Positions 1-11,371 of a stretch of 64,000 nucleotides of DNA are shown here, in pieces. How positions within the stretch are numbered: position 1 is the first letter of the stretch; each line of letters opens with the position of its first letter. The notes beneath the pieces are model-generated. The model did no database searches and was not told where the DNA came from. It saw nothing but the letters and a program-made list of their open reading frames with translations. Origin of the DNA: Enoplolaimus lenunculus. Lineage: Eukaryota > Nematoda > Enoplea > Enoplida > Thoracostomopsidae. Both the position numbers and the translations under genes were made by a program. Location: positions 124,001-188,000 of the forward strand of contig JASANG010001027.1 of NCBI GenBank assembly GCA_030248215.1. The letters run 5' to 3'.

Positions 1-3000
1 AACTCTTCATGGCCAGGCGGTGTATCCGTGGACGGCTGATCACACGCCAATGGGGTCCGAAATTCAAATTGATAAGCGCAACGCGATGGTTCACTAGCGG
101 ATATGAGCGCATTTTCGTTATTACATGAAAGAACAACCTATAACAACAAACGATAATTAATGTTAGCTGCTTACTGACTTCAAACATAATGAGTGTATTA
201 GTATAACAGATGTAACCTTCAGTTTAGCCTAAGACCTGGACCTGACTATCGAGACCGGCAAAGAAAAGCCTCAGTCTCGGCCAATTTTGGTCATCCCCGA
301 AAAAATAATAAAAAATCAAAAATAAATAATTTTGTGTTTTTTTTTTCAGAAGAAATGCTGGTAATTATTGCTTAACTATGAAATTTCGCAATTTCACAGG
401 AAAATTTGATTCATCAGCCATCACTTACTTCAACAATACATTCTAAGTTAACACTGGTGTAGGGGTAGTAAACAAATTGGAGTTGTAAGCCGCAAGCATT
501 TTTCAATGCCAGCCCACGTACAGTGACAACTTTACACAAATGCAATAACCTTCCTTACGAAAGTAATTTTGCTCTTGTACACTTCCCTCACATATATGCA
601 AGGATTAAAGCTTAGGCACAGATTTAAGACAAAATTTAGAGAATGGCTTAGACAAGCCTTTTCCACAGTCTAAGACTAAAGCCCGACCTCAAGCGAAACC
701 GTACAATAACCGTAATTATTTTTACACAGCAGTTTTTTAAGTTTGTTCTATAAGAATTCGCATTGTTTCTGCGCTGATAATCCAAAATCTAAATTAAATC
801 ACAATTTTGCTGTTAACTGAAATCAAACCTTTCGATTTAATTACTCCTAACACGTCGCACAGAAACTTCGTAGTCATTAAAAATCTAAAAATTAAGTAAA
901 CAATGTCCAAAATATGCCAAATTGGTTTGAAAACTTTTATTGCATTGGGCTACACTACTTAAAATTCATTCCAGTTTATATGCAAACAAAGACTTACCTC
1001 AGTAGACCGATCCGGACCGTTCCAGCAATTTTGTCCTCCAGTATATTTCATTCGAGAATACTTTGACTCTGTTGGGCCAGACCATTCGCCCCATGTTCTA
1101 AAATCATAAGCACGAGTAATAAGTGAACTTTTTGGCGTAGAAATCTTTCGTTAACTCAACTACATAAGTTACACTCCTCAAGTTTCTGCCATAACGCAGG
1201 TAAAGCGTTTGCAAACAAATGTCAATACAACACTTCTCTAGTTAAATATCCAAAACTTCCCGGATACATCCAACATCGAAATGCGTTTCAACTGACCCTA
1301 TTAGCGAATATTCTTATGTTTCCGACACCCATTCAGCCATCAAATGTTTGTTTATCAATGCCAAACTTAAAATTCCTTACTAACTACAATAGTTGTTCAA
1401 CTGCCTAAAACCTTTCGTCCAGGCAATCACATCTAGACACAACTGAGCACATTGAAAAGACCTGTTCCTAATTCACGTACCCTAAATTAACTGTCATGCC
1501 GCCTTGTTTTGGAGACTGATTGGCTTTATCAAAAAGGCACAACGTGTACACATATTCATTCTCGTGTAGCGTGAAGCATTCGTTTCGCAGTGTCGCAAAC
1601 TCGTCATTTGGACCCATATCTAATGCCAGGAATGACTGAATGTCCCTAAAACCAATAACAATAACATTTGAGCAAATAATTTTACAATTTGACCCATATC
1701 TCGCTTAAAAAACAAATATATCTCTGGGTAACCTTCGTACTCAAATAATACAAATATATCAGGCTTACAGTAGTAAATATTCTAACAAAACGAAAAGTAA
1801 GATTAAACTAAACTAAAAGATATTATTCCAAATATTCTAAACAACAACATTTCAAACTATGTGTACTACAGTCCCAGACCAATATAATATGAAGCACGTG
1901 GGGTGATAAATTTGCTATACACTTTCAAGTCTAAGCTACGGAAGTAAATTTCAAAAACGCGTTAGTATCATTTACTTGATAGCGGACTCTGCTTCTTCGT
2001 ATTCTTTGTTTACTTTTTCAAATTCTGACCGCAATTCATCGGCAACTATAACATTTCAAATAGGGATGTGCCGATTAATCGGCATAGGCATCGGTAATAA
2101 TCGACACTTTTCGTGAGTATCGGCATCGGCACTGCAAAAAAACTGCCGATTCTTTGCCGATACTTTTTGCACATAACAGTCAGTTAGACTGCTATCAATT
2201 TCATTTCTTTCATTTCTGAGCGCATATCAGCGTGTCAGGTCAGGAAAACTGTTATCTCTTTTGCGTTTGTGTTGAAAAAATTAACTGAAACGAACCGTTC
2301 TTATAAAATTGTAATCGTTTATGACGGTTAGGATTTAAATCTTCATATAATGATGTAATGTAGTAACCTATCTGTTAATTAAGCATGGTGTACTCAAGTT
2401 GGAATCGGCATCGGCAAAAATTTTGATATCGGCACATCCCTAATTTCAAAACAGACAAATACCATTTTATGTGATTAACATATTCTTGGCATGATGCCAT
2501 AACTATATTACAGGGTTCAACCGGAATTCCTATTCCGCATGGAATTCCTGCAAAAATTCAATTCCAGGTCCTGTTCTTGCAATGAAAGCTGCTGGAACCG
2601 GAATTTTTACGGTTTTGTGGCAAATCAGTCATAATTATTTAAGAAGTATTGAAAACTTTGTCTTTGAAAAATTGTTGATTCGAAATGAATGTTTTTGCAA
2701 TTAGTTCAATATTGCTAATAAACAGTTTCCGGTGTGTTTTCGCAAGACTGATGGAATAACTGGAAATTCGTTTAAGTCATTTTAACAAATTTTCTAAAAA
2801 ATCGAAGAAATTCGGCAATGAAAATTATCTCAAATTCCGGTTCCTGTCCTGCTGCGGTCCTTGTAATGAAATTCAATTTCTGTTCCGGTAAAATTTAGGT
2901 CCTATTGGAACTTGCTATATTAATATAATAACACAACCCCGACAAAGATTCGTGAGCAAAACGAAATGATGTTAATACAGTGCTCAAAAGCACCGTAAAC

Positions 3001-6000
3001 ACTAAATTTTTACATTAAACTATGCATTTACTATAAACGCGTATTTCAGTACCCATATGTAACTAATAAAAAGGCTAACTGAGCACCGTTGACAACCCAC
3101 TTACCGTCAATTAGCTTGATTGTTTGGTCATCATATGGAGGCATTTCTTCTTCCTCCTCTTCTTCTTCTCCAGGTGCCTCTGATTCCGGGCCATTGTCCG
3201 CATCAGGGTCGTCCGGTTCTAATTCGCCAAGGTCATCTTCCTCTTTCTGAAACAAAAAGTAATTGGAGAGACGGGCTGCATGGCGTAGTGGTGGAACGTT
3301 CGCTTAAGGTTCCGTAACCTGAGAAATTGTACAAAAACCTTGCCTACTTTTCCAGCTGTTTAGTTAAAAGATTTAATATATCGATCGTTCCAGCATAGGC
3401 TGACAGATCTTACTTACCGTCACAGCAAATCTAACAGTACTGGTAGAGTTATACTCACGGCGCGTCGCTACGTAGGTGTCAATAAAATCCCTCGTGCACC
3501 AGAAGTATTTAGCAACACTAACACCCTGAACAACAGCCAGATAACGGGCCTTGATATTTCCAGCACACAGAGCTAGCATTACCAGTTAGTATTAAATATT
3601 ATTCAATATATTGTAACTTTACATAACTGGTGAATAATTCCACGCTCTAAATTGAAACCCATTTTGGTATAGTACACACGCTACGGTATCTGTTAAAGAT
3701 AGAAACGAATTACCGACCTGTATTTTATCATCACAAGCCGGTACGTTTTGTTTCAAAATGATTTGATAGACGGCTAAGAAATAAAGCGGCCAGGGACGGC
3801 TACAAGAGGGGCGTCCTGGCCGGCCAGCCACCGCGAACTGCATTGCAGACATTAAAACAGGTGTTACCTAAAGAAGCAACATCAACATGAGTTAAAGACC
3901 CGCCTCCCCAAAACCAGAATCCTTTGAGTGTCAGCGGACAATATATGGCGTAACTAGTCTTGTTCTATCATCTCTGTAAGGTAATCCAATAATTGCGGTC
4001 AAAAAGAACACTCACCTCACGTTTTGCAGCTTGATATGGTTCTTTTAATTTGTCCCAAACTTCAGCATGGAAGGTGTCAAGCGTAACGCTATCAGGGGTC
4101 ATTAGTGTCTGAAAAATACAAAGCGACCACTAAAATTACAAGATGAATTATTAAAAACATATTATCATGACAAGAGCAAAACTACTTTGCAAACTTCCCG
4201 GTAGAATTCCAGCAAACTGAGAATAGTAGCAATGCTACGTACGTAACTTTCAACGAGTTTCCGAACTACAGGATTCAAACAAAACAAACCGCGATCGACA
4301 TTTAAACAACCAATGCATGTGGTGAGCTTATGGACTGAAATTTACTACATCTATTACCGGCACTAATACAACTCTCAACTTTACTTCTCAATTTTTTGGT
4401 TCAATTCTAGACAGTACGCTGCGTTCAAACTTGAGAACGGTTCAGGGGTTCAATCGGATACTAAAACACCGGAGCCGGATATTTCGGAACATATTTCAAC
4501 ATCTTGGTATTATATGTTGTAACTTTGTTCTTACAAGAAACTTAATATTCAATAAGAGAGCTTCTTGGAGTATATATTTTGTCCTTTCGAACAAAGTCCA
4601 TAGCGAACTATCAGGATTTTGGACATAAATAACAATACAATAGAGTTCTGTGATACACTTCAGCAATAAATATCGGGCAAGATAGAAAACCGGCGCTAGA
4701 AAACCGAATGTCGATTTTTTGAAGGAGTCGGATATTCGGTTGAACCCTAGAACGTTTTCAACAATTATTATATTTTTTCAATTTCATGCTAAAGTTTTTG
4801 AACATAAGAACTTAGCGATTACAGCTCGGTAGCCCTCCGGATAACATTATATGCTGCCATTTTCGTCTTTTGATACATTCCCTGCTCTGTGTCTGTTTTG
4901 CGTGACAACAGTCTTAGAGAACGTGTGTCACAACAAAAACTTTTTTGACAAATCACCACGTAAGTTTCTCAAAATCATGGCGGTTGCGCAAATATATTAT
5001 AGTAGCAGTGCGTACAACTGCACACCACTGATGAAAATTTCACCCACCGCATTTTTAAATGACAATAATATATTACACATACATGTGTGTGTTGCACTAG
5101 ACCAAAATAGTATACGTGACACTTTACACCACATAGACAAGATAATAACGTACTGCGAGAAATGTGCGACTGGCTCGATAACTGGCCTAAGCATAGTTTA
5201 ATTGGGTAAGCTCTCATTTCTCAATCTAATGGTCGGGGAAAATAAAATCTTAAAAAAGTAGACAATATAATATATTTGCTTAATTACGTATATTTCTTTT
5301 TGAGTATGTTTAGTTCAATAATGGTTTATTTCCAGCAAATTTAGAGCAATTCGGCTTACAAAACCATTCTCCGATTATTCCACATCCAAATTTGAGTCAA
5401 GACAAATACCGATGATAATAATAGAAAAAACCTAGCAACCTAAGACACAAGATAAATAGCCTTCAGGGTGTAACACAAATGGTATATTTTGTTTGTTTCA
5501 AAATCGCGTCTAAGGTTTCGACAATTTCTCCAAAATTCAATATTGGGGATGTATTAATTAGGAGAGTTCAGGAAAAAATGTGCGAATTATCCACATCGAA
5601 CCGTTTTCGTTACAAGAAAGGAGAAAACCGCATAGAACCATGTATCAGGTACGCTCATGTTCTGGCAAAAAACATAGGCGTGCAATCGTGTTTGTAAAAG
5701 AAGATACCAAATAAATACATAACGAATTCTAAACGGAAAGATCGTATATCCACATAGCTCAGATAGAATGTACTGACAAACACATCAAATAGTAACCTCT
5801 AAAAGCCATAAGTATGAACAATATTACACAATTCCTCTTTCCGAGATTATTGCGTTTAATATATAAGCGGTGTACTTGTTTAATTTCTCATCAAACCAAT
5901 GCTAATTTGAAAGAATGCAAAACGTACCCGACATTATAGTTTATGTTATTTTCGCCTGTGCCTGATTATATATATAACAGCCACCATATGCATTTAGCAT

Positions 6001-9000
6001 CTAACACGACATGTTGGGCAAAGGTCTTGTAACTTTTGAAACACAACAAAGCAGAACCCATCAAAATTTAAGGAAATTTCACATCCGCAAACAAACCAGC
6101 ACGTTTAATTTATAACCTTTGCTAGCCGATGACATGTACTCCATACAACCATTAGAGAATTTTGTCCCTCACTGCAAAAACCAATATTCTAGTTAATCAA
6201 CCTTACTTTAATTTCATCATCGGTGACGCTTCCATCCGAATCAGCGTCGAATTCAGTTCGTTTCTTGAGTTCATCTGCAGTTAGGCTGAAATAAAAAAAT
6301 TAAAACCAAAGTTTAAAATCTGCAACAGTTTGTTTGAAGGTACAGTGCACTCAAATTCTGTTCGTGACCAGAAATGGGCGGTCTGGGCTAAAAACCGAGA
6401 CCGATACCTGACTACTGAGATCAGTCAAAAAGTCTCAGGCTCGGTCAATTTTTGGTCATCATCGAAAAAATTTAAAATTTTCAAAATAAACTATTTTAAC
6501 GCAGTTTTTTTTCGTTTTTTATAATATTTGTGCTTCTCACACTGTTTCGTGTTTTTTCAGAATATCTGCTCGTTATTGCATAACTATAAATTTCATAATT
6601 TCACAGAAAAATTATATTCATCAGCCATCACTTAATTCAACAATACAGTCATAGATTTGCTCTAAATCCCTGCCCTCTGGTATCGGTTCCAAAGCACCAA
6701 TACTCAAAAAAGCAAAACCGAGACCTACCCAATAGCAAGATTTGCCGAGACCGAGAATTCCATAACTGTTTGTGTTTATATTTTCAAAACATTAAGCTAC
6801 GATAGGGCGGAACATAAAAATTCTCAAAATCAGAGTGTTACGTTTCTTTTTCACAATTTGTCAATAATTCTTAATTGCAGGTGTCAGTGTCACCTAAATT
6901 TTTGTAGCGATTATTTATTTCTGTAACACTAATAAACTGATTGGCCACGGACCAAATCACTAAACGCAAATTAAGCAAAACGATGATAACTTACATTCCG
7001 TTGCCATCTGCATCAAGGTCCTTGAAAGCGGCTTCTGCGACAATTTTTTCTTTCGCAGCTTGTTTCTTCGATTTCTCTTCTGCAAATAATAGTGCCAAAA
7101 ATTATATCGGGATTTATATGATTCAAAACTATTAAAGTATAAATGCTTAATGTACTCGATTACGTGTAAGGGTTTTCAAGATAATATTTACTTGGGCAGT
7201 TTAATACTCACCGTTCCAAGCATCTTCGTGTTTTTTCTTTGCTTCGCCTTCTTCTTTCTCAGCGGAGTCTTTTTTCGCTGAAATATCAACTAGCAAATTA
7301 GATCAGCTGGTTACAAAGCTCGGATAACAAAAGTTTCCGGAACATTGGTCTAGGGTATAACAAAATGGTACTGGCTTCTCCACAGCGGGGGGTGGGGGCC
7401 CCAGCACTTTTCGAAATTTTCATTTTCCCCCCGGCGAAAATTTTGCCGCCCCCAGGAAAGGCCCCCCCGGCGAATTTTCGGCCGCCCCCCAGCAAATTTT
7501 TTTGCTGGGCGCCCCCAGGACTTTTCTAAGCCAAAAATTTTCAATGTTAAAACATAAAGACCTGGACTTTTGTTGAGGCGGACATTCGGCAAAATGTGAT
7601 TTTATATTACGCAGAGTACTCATAATTTTTTAATAGCGTTACAAATACCGGTAGTAACTAGTACAATTCAATAATGAACTGAAAAAAGCACAATTATATA
7701 AAGACCGTTTCAGGGCATACAGCATTCAAAAGTACCTTGCAGCAACAAGTTCAACCCGCCTAAGCCTTATGATAAACTGAAGCTGTGACTAATATATAAA
7801 ATATATGTTAATCACAGTTTCAATTATAGATTATCTATATTTTATATAATTGTGCTTCTTTCAACTTCTGGTAAAGTTGTCAGTAATATTAGTTAAAATT
7901 ATTGTTATTAGCGTTTGCGGGAAATTTTTGTCATGTTGAGCGATGAGTAATTTTCAATTGAGTTGGAAACACGATCTAGAATAAAAAATGGTCCAAAAAG
8001 TCGGCTTGCAAAATTTTGAGCCTGCCCCCAGGACCCCCCAGATCATCTGGAGGGCCCCCAGGAAAACTGCCCCCCCCCCGGCAAAATTAGCTGCCCCCCA
8101 GGAAACTCCTGGGGGCCCCCCAGGAAACGCCCCCCGGCGGAAATTTTCAAGCTGTGGAGAAGCCAGTGGTATATATTTTTTCCAACAATAACCTGGCCGC
8201 TACATTGTTTTTTAAACGTCTCTGACCAAAACTAAACTAGTAATTAAAACTTTTGATTTAGATATCAAACGAAACCTGGTTTATTTGCATCAAACAGGGT
8301 CTGCATACCTTGTAACTCATTTCGTCCAGGAGCCATTTCATCAAGTTGTTTTTTCAATTCATCCATCTTTTTCTAAACACGTATTATGCTAACATACAAT
8401 AAGCTTCAAAATCGTTTATATGACTACATAAAATTCTACCTTAATATCAGGGTGCGACCAGATAGCTGGTTCCGGTTTAATATCAAGGTGCGACCAGATA
8501 TTGCAAAAACCGATATTCATAGAGGATAGTTACGGTTGTGGTGCCGAATACCGCAAACCTGCTTTTGACACGTGGATATATTTAATATCATACTGCAATT
8601 ACTTTAACGGTAAGTGAAGCTGTTAAATTTTTCAGTAACTGGAATAGAATAGAAATACAAGCTCTAACAATTAATTTCAATTCAGTAAACATATACTTTT
8701 GCGAGACTCAATTACTTTCAACAGTGATCATACTTACATGCTATATCCTGTTAATATCCGGTTTCGGTAAAAAATTAAATATCTGGCTTACTTTTATGAG
8801 GAAATGCACTAGAGCGTTATAACCGTAGCAAAGAATTCATACAATAAACCTAACTACGCACAGTACGTATGTACCTTCTTTTGTTCGCGCAATTTTTTGC
8901 CTTCGGCACCTAATTCCATACGTTTTTGATATCCTTCTTTCTGTACTCTTGCCAAGCGTTCCATTTCCTCACGCGCTTTTCTTCCAAGCTCTCTGTAACA

Positions 9001-10458
9001 ATTGTGAACCTAATTCACAATTTTAACAAAAAAATAGTTAATGCTCAAAATTCCATTAATATCGCTAAACCTAGCAATTACATTTATAGGATAAAACTGA
9101 AATAATTATGTGATGCAAGAATTTTTACAGAATGTGAACCAGAAACATTTTAACCCCGAAGGTTAAGATCAACACATGCTTACTCGCAAATATTGGGGCA
9201 CTGAACATATCCAGCATGCTCGTCGCTTCCATCACAGCAGTCTAACAAATAAAAAAGTATTTAATTTAGACGGTAAAAATATTTATCACTCCAAGAACGT
9301 TAAAATTAACGAATGGAATTCAAAAAATTTAGTACTCATGAAACTCGTTCTCAGAAAAACAAAATTTTGAGGTTGGCGTCGTGTTTAAATTAACCACTTA
9401 CAAAACATAATATGCACAATTTAATAATTTTGCGCAGTGTGTTTTAAATATTTTGACAAATTATTATAATCAGTTTGGCTATTCTAAACTTAACACGATG
9501 GCAGAGTTGTTACAATACCTATAATATATAGGCATGCCTATATGGGAAAGCCAAATGTGAACTTATAAGCATAATCGGCTAAATAACTAACCACAAATTT
9601 GATCATTCACACGAGAAGAAAGAATGTCTGCAGGTGCGTGGCCCAAGTTCAAGCAATGAAACTTTCCTGTTGCACATGCAGACGTCCCTGAAATATCCAA
9701 ATTTCAACATTTACATGCTTTATTTTTTAAATTTGTGCCAGATTTGAACGAATTTGAAAGATTTAATTCTTGAACAAAGCATTCAGCCATTATTTTGGTG
9801 CGCCGTTAAGTTTAGAATATTTAAAATTGTTACACTTAAACACGAAATTTATTGCCTAGAGAACTTGCCTGGCTCATCTGTTCCGTCAGGACAATCACAG
9901 TAATCGTCATTTACCCACACGAACGGAATCGTAGATGTGCCATCTAAGCAAGTGAAATCCTTCTTTGGATTGTAGAATGCCGCACCTGAAATATATTTTA
10001 TTTCTAATAACTGGGAAATACGTTAATTATGTAATTGCACCTGTAGTTTAGCGGAAAACCTACATGTACATTGTACGCACATCGCATCTATTAAAGTTAC
10101 AATGTTTAAACAAATTAACAAGTATGAACTAGACATCCACCAGCGATTGACCAAATGTTAATTTTACAGGCGACGCCGGATAATGAATTTTTAACGGAAC
10201 CAGATGTTAACAGAATACAGAATCTATATTCGTGCACTGTTGGCAGCATTTGTGTCGAGCACAAATATACGTATATTATATTATGGTTACTACTGAACTA
10301 TAAATAGGAGGCATATAGCACTTACGAGCCAGCGGTACACCTCTAGGTCTTTCCAGCTTCTTCTCATTACTTTCTTTGGACTTTTTCTTTTTCTTTGCCT
10401 CGACGGTCAGTGCAGTGGCAACGAGGACAATGCATAATATAACGTTAAGCTTTCGCAT
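1..10458 (-). CDS. PRKCSH: Glucosidase II beta subunit, 15 exons, stop codon just outside window
   Basis: Regulatory subunit of ER glucosidase II, which trims glucose from N-glycans; it retains the catalytic alpha subunit in the ER and binds mannose. Exons, 5' to 3': 10326-10458, 9869-9985, 9592-9687, 9184-9241, 8875-8992, 8309-8372, 7212-7277, 6995-7079, 6207-6285, 4016-4108, 3105-3246, 1976-2045, 1481-1645, 998-1097, 1-137. All phases join, giving 508 residues (human about 528). Seen in order: signal peptide (1-21); N-terminal cysteine-rich repeats with [11 protein letters not shown] and DCCDGSDE; Lys/Glu coiled coil (about 140-235); two EF-hands ([21 protein letters not shown], about 238-272); poly-Glu run followed by [11 protein letters not shown] lectin domain (about 380-485) with CWNGPDRST and EPSRCAY; C-terminal HEEL, an HDEL-type ER-retrieval signal. 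The intron between 9869 and 9687 uses a GC donor. Repeats fill the introns. Confidence 0.96.
228..445. repeat. Interspersed repeat, copy 1 (related to 6345-6790 and 53460-53690)
   Basis: Lies in the last PRKCSH intron. It shares CTCGGCCAATTTTGGTCATC, a T-rich tract and TCATCAGCCATCACTTA with the other two sites, including the final AACAATACATTC. Family unknown. Confidence 0.6.
2061..2442. mobile_element. hAT-like MITE with 8-bp target duplication
   Basis: 382 bp in a PRKCSH intron. It begins TAGGGATGTGCCGAT and ends with the exact inverse ATCGGCACATCCCTA, flanked by ATTTCAAA on both sides (2053-2060 and 2443-2450). An 8-bp duplication with short inverted ends is the hAT signature. Subterminal ATCGGCATCGGCA units repeat. 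No transposase frame. Confidence 0.88.
2515..2920. repeat. Degenerate MITE rich in CCGGAATT
   Basis: Starts CAGGGTTCAACCGGAATTCC and contains several GGAATT/AATTCC units up to TTCCGGTAAAATTTAGGTCC. It resembles the CAGGGTGCAACCGG family at 51852 and 54020 and the degenerate sequence at 46490-46780, but its right end is not intact. Confidence 0.5.
3280..3325 (+). repeat. Fragment of tRNA-like SINE family 2
   Basis: GGGCTGCATGGCGTAGTGG contains an A-box-like TGGCGTAGTGG, and GTTCGCTTAAGGTTCCG follows. It matches part of the units at 11160-11270 and 53700-53790. Confidence 0.4.
6345..6790. repeat. Interspersed repeat, copy 2
   Basis: Within a PRKCSH intron. It shares CTCGGTCAATTTTTGGTCATC, AATATCTGCTCGTTATTGC and TTCATCAGCCATCACTTA with the copy at 228-445, followed by AACAATACA. 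Ends are not clearly defined. Confidence 0.6.
7371..8166. mobile_element. 796-bp G/C-rich-ended DNA element with 16-bp inverted ends
   Basis: Perfect terminal inverted repeats CTGGCTTCTCCACAGC (7371-7386, inverse at 8151-8166), flanked by a TGGTA duplication (7366-7370 and 8167-8171). Just inside each end lie arrays of GCCCCCAGGAAA and CCCCCGGCGAAAATTT units; the middle is A/T-rich. No transposase. It sits in a PRKCSH intron. Frames through it are low-complexity Gly/Pro/Lys and not genes. Confidence 0.82.
8450..8800. repeat. MITE-like repeat with CAGGGTGCGACCAGATA end
   Basis: Two related starts (CAGGGTGCGACCAGATAG at about 8449 and CAAGGTGCGACCAGATATTG at about 8485) are followed by AAAACCGATATTCAT. 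The region ends near ATATCCGGTTTCGGTAAAAA. The 49140-49450 repeat has the same internal order (GACA-GTGGA-AT-TTTAA, then AGCTGTT). Confidence 0.55.
9862..9870 (-). other. GC-type 5' splice site in PRKCSH
   Basis: The exon ending at 9869 reads CCAG, followed by GCAAGT instead of GT. Joining to the next exon at 9687 restores an unbroken reading DGTDEPGTSAC, which matches the family. The site is therefore a genuine GC-AG intron and not a mis-set boundary. Confidence 0.85.
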
Positions 10459-10927
10459 AATTTTGCGACTCCAATTATATAAGATGGAATGTTACGTTAG
10501 AAAATTTCTACTGTGTTCCACATCCAGATACAATAGAATACGTACATGGGTTGCGTATCTATGCCGCAAGAATGATCAGAACTATTCATTTCAATCGGTA
10601 TTTCGAAGATAACAACAAGACACATCGCAGTTTCAAGAACCGGCGTGCTACTATATATCACAAAGAAAATTGAACGTATTCCAATCCACAGTTAAGCGCA
10701 AAAGGTATCCGCATTTCAAGAACAGGAGTGCTACTATATGCCGCAAGGAAAATCGAGAAGATTCCAATTCACAACGTGGGAAAGGTATCGGAAATTTCTT
10801 GCAACATCCCTGTCAAAAATATTTTTCAAACCAGCAAGTGAGACACTGTGCTGATGTATCAAAATCTGCAAACAAGAGGTATAGTGCGGTGAAGTGCCAC
10901 ATTGACATTTCGGAGCGTTAGCCATTC
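10459..10927. promoter_or_regulatory. Region upstream of PRKCSH with an 82-bp tandem duplication
   Basis: This is the sequence 5' of the PRKCSH start on the minus strand. A TATATAA string lies about 20 bp upstream of the ATG, too close to be a convincing TATA box. Positions 10631-10794 hold two diverged copies of a unit of about 82 bp, each starting TTTCAAGAAC and containing GTGCTACTATAT. No coding exon is seen. Promoter function is inferred from position only. Confidence 0.35.
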
Positions 10928-11371
10928 ATGTAAGCATGTAAGACATGCTTGCCCATTATGTGCATATGCAATATTTGCAATGCACTGTATATATATGCTA
11001 GCCGGCAGCATACGGTCGACACATAAAGTAAACGATAAAAGCAGTTGGAGAGGCGAACTACATGCCGTAGCGGTGACAGCGTCTGCCTGATACGCAGAAA
11101 GTAGCTAGTTCGAAACCACCCGTAACCCGCTTTGTCAGTCAAGTAGGAACCGGGACATCATACCTTTCTACTAAGCGGCTGGAAAAGCGGGCTCCAGGAG
11201 CGGGAATCGAACTCTCAGCCGACGGATTCTTGAGCGAACTCTCTACTACTGCGCCAAGCAGCCCGCCTTTCCAATTGCGTTTTTCGTCGACTATATGTGT
11301 CGACCGTACAACCCAATGTGCATTGCATTTATTGCATATGCACTAGGACAAGCATGTCTCACATGCTTACA
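10928..11371. mobile_element. Palindromic element with two head-to-head tRNA-like units (SINE family 2)
   Basis: The left end GTAAGCATGTAAGACATGCT and a right end reading ACAAGCATGTCTCACATGC are inverted copies of about 55 bp that include GCATATGCAATA and TGCAATGCAC. Further in, CGGTCGACACATA faces TATGTGTCGACCG. Between them, plus-strand GTAGCGGTGACAGCG and AGTTCGAAACC, and minus-strand TGGCGCAGTAG and GAGTTCGATTCC, are A-box/B-box-like pairs pointing at each other. No intact tRNA cloverleaf is present. Confidence 0.65.

Noticed and set aside
7298-8191. Gly/Pro/Lys-rich proteins
   Set aside because: These frames are translations of the G/C-rich subterminal arrays of the 796-bp element.
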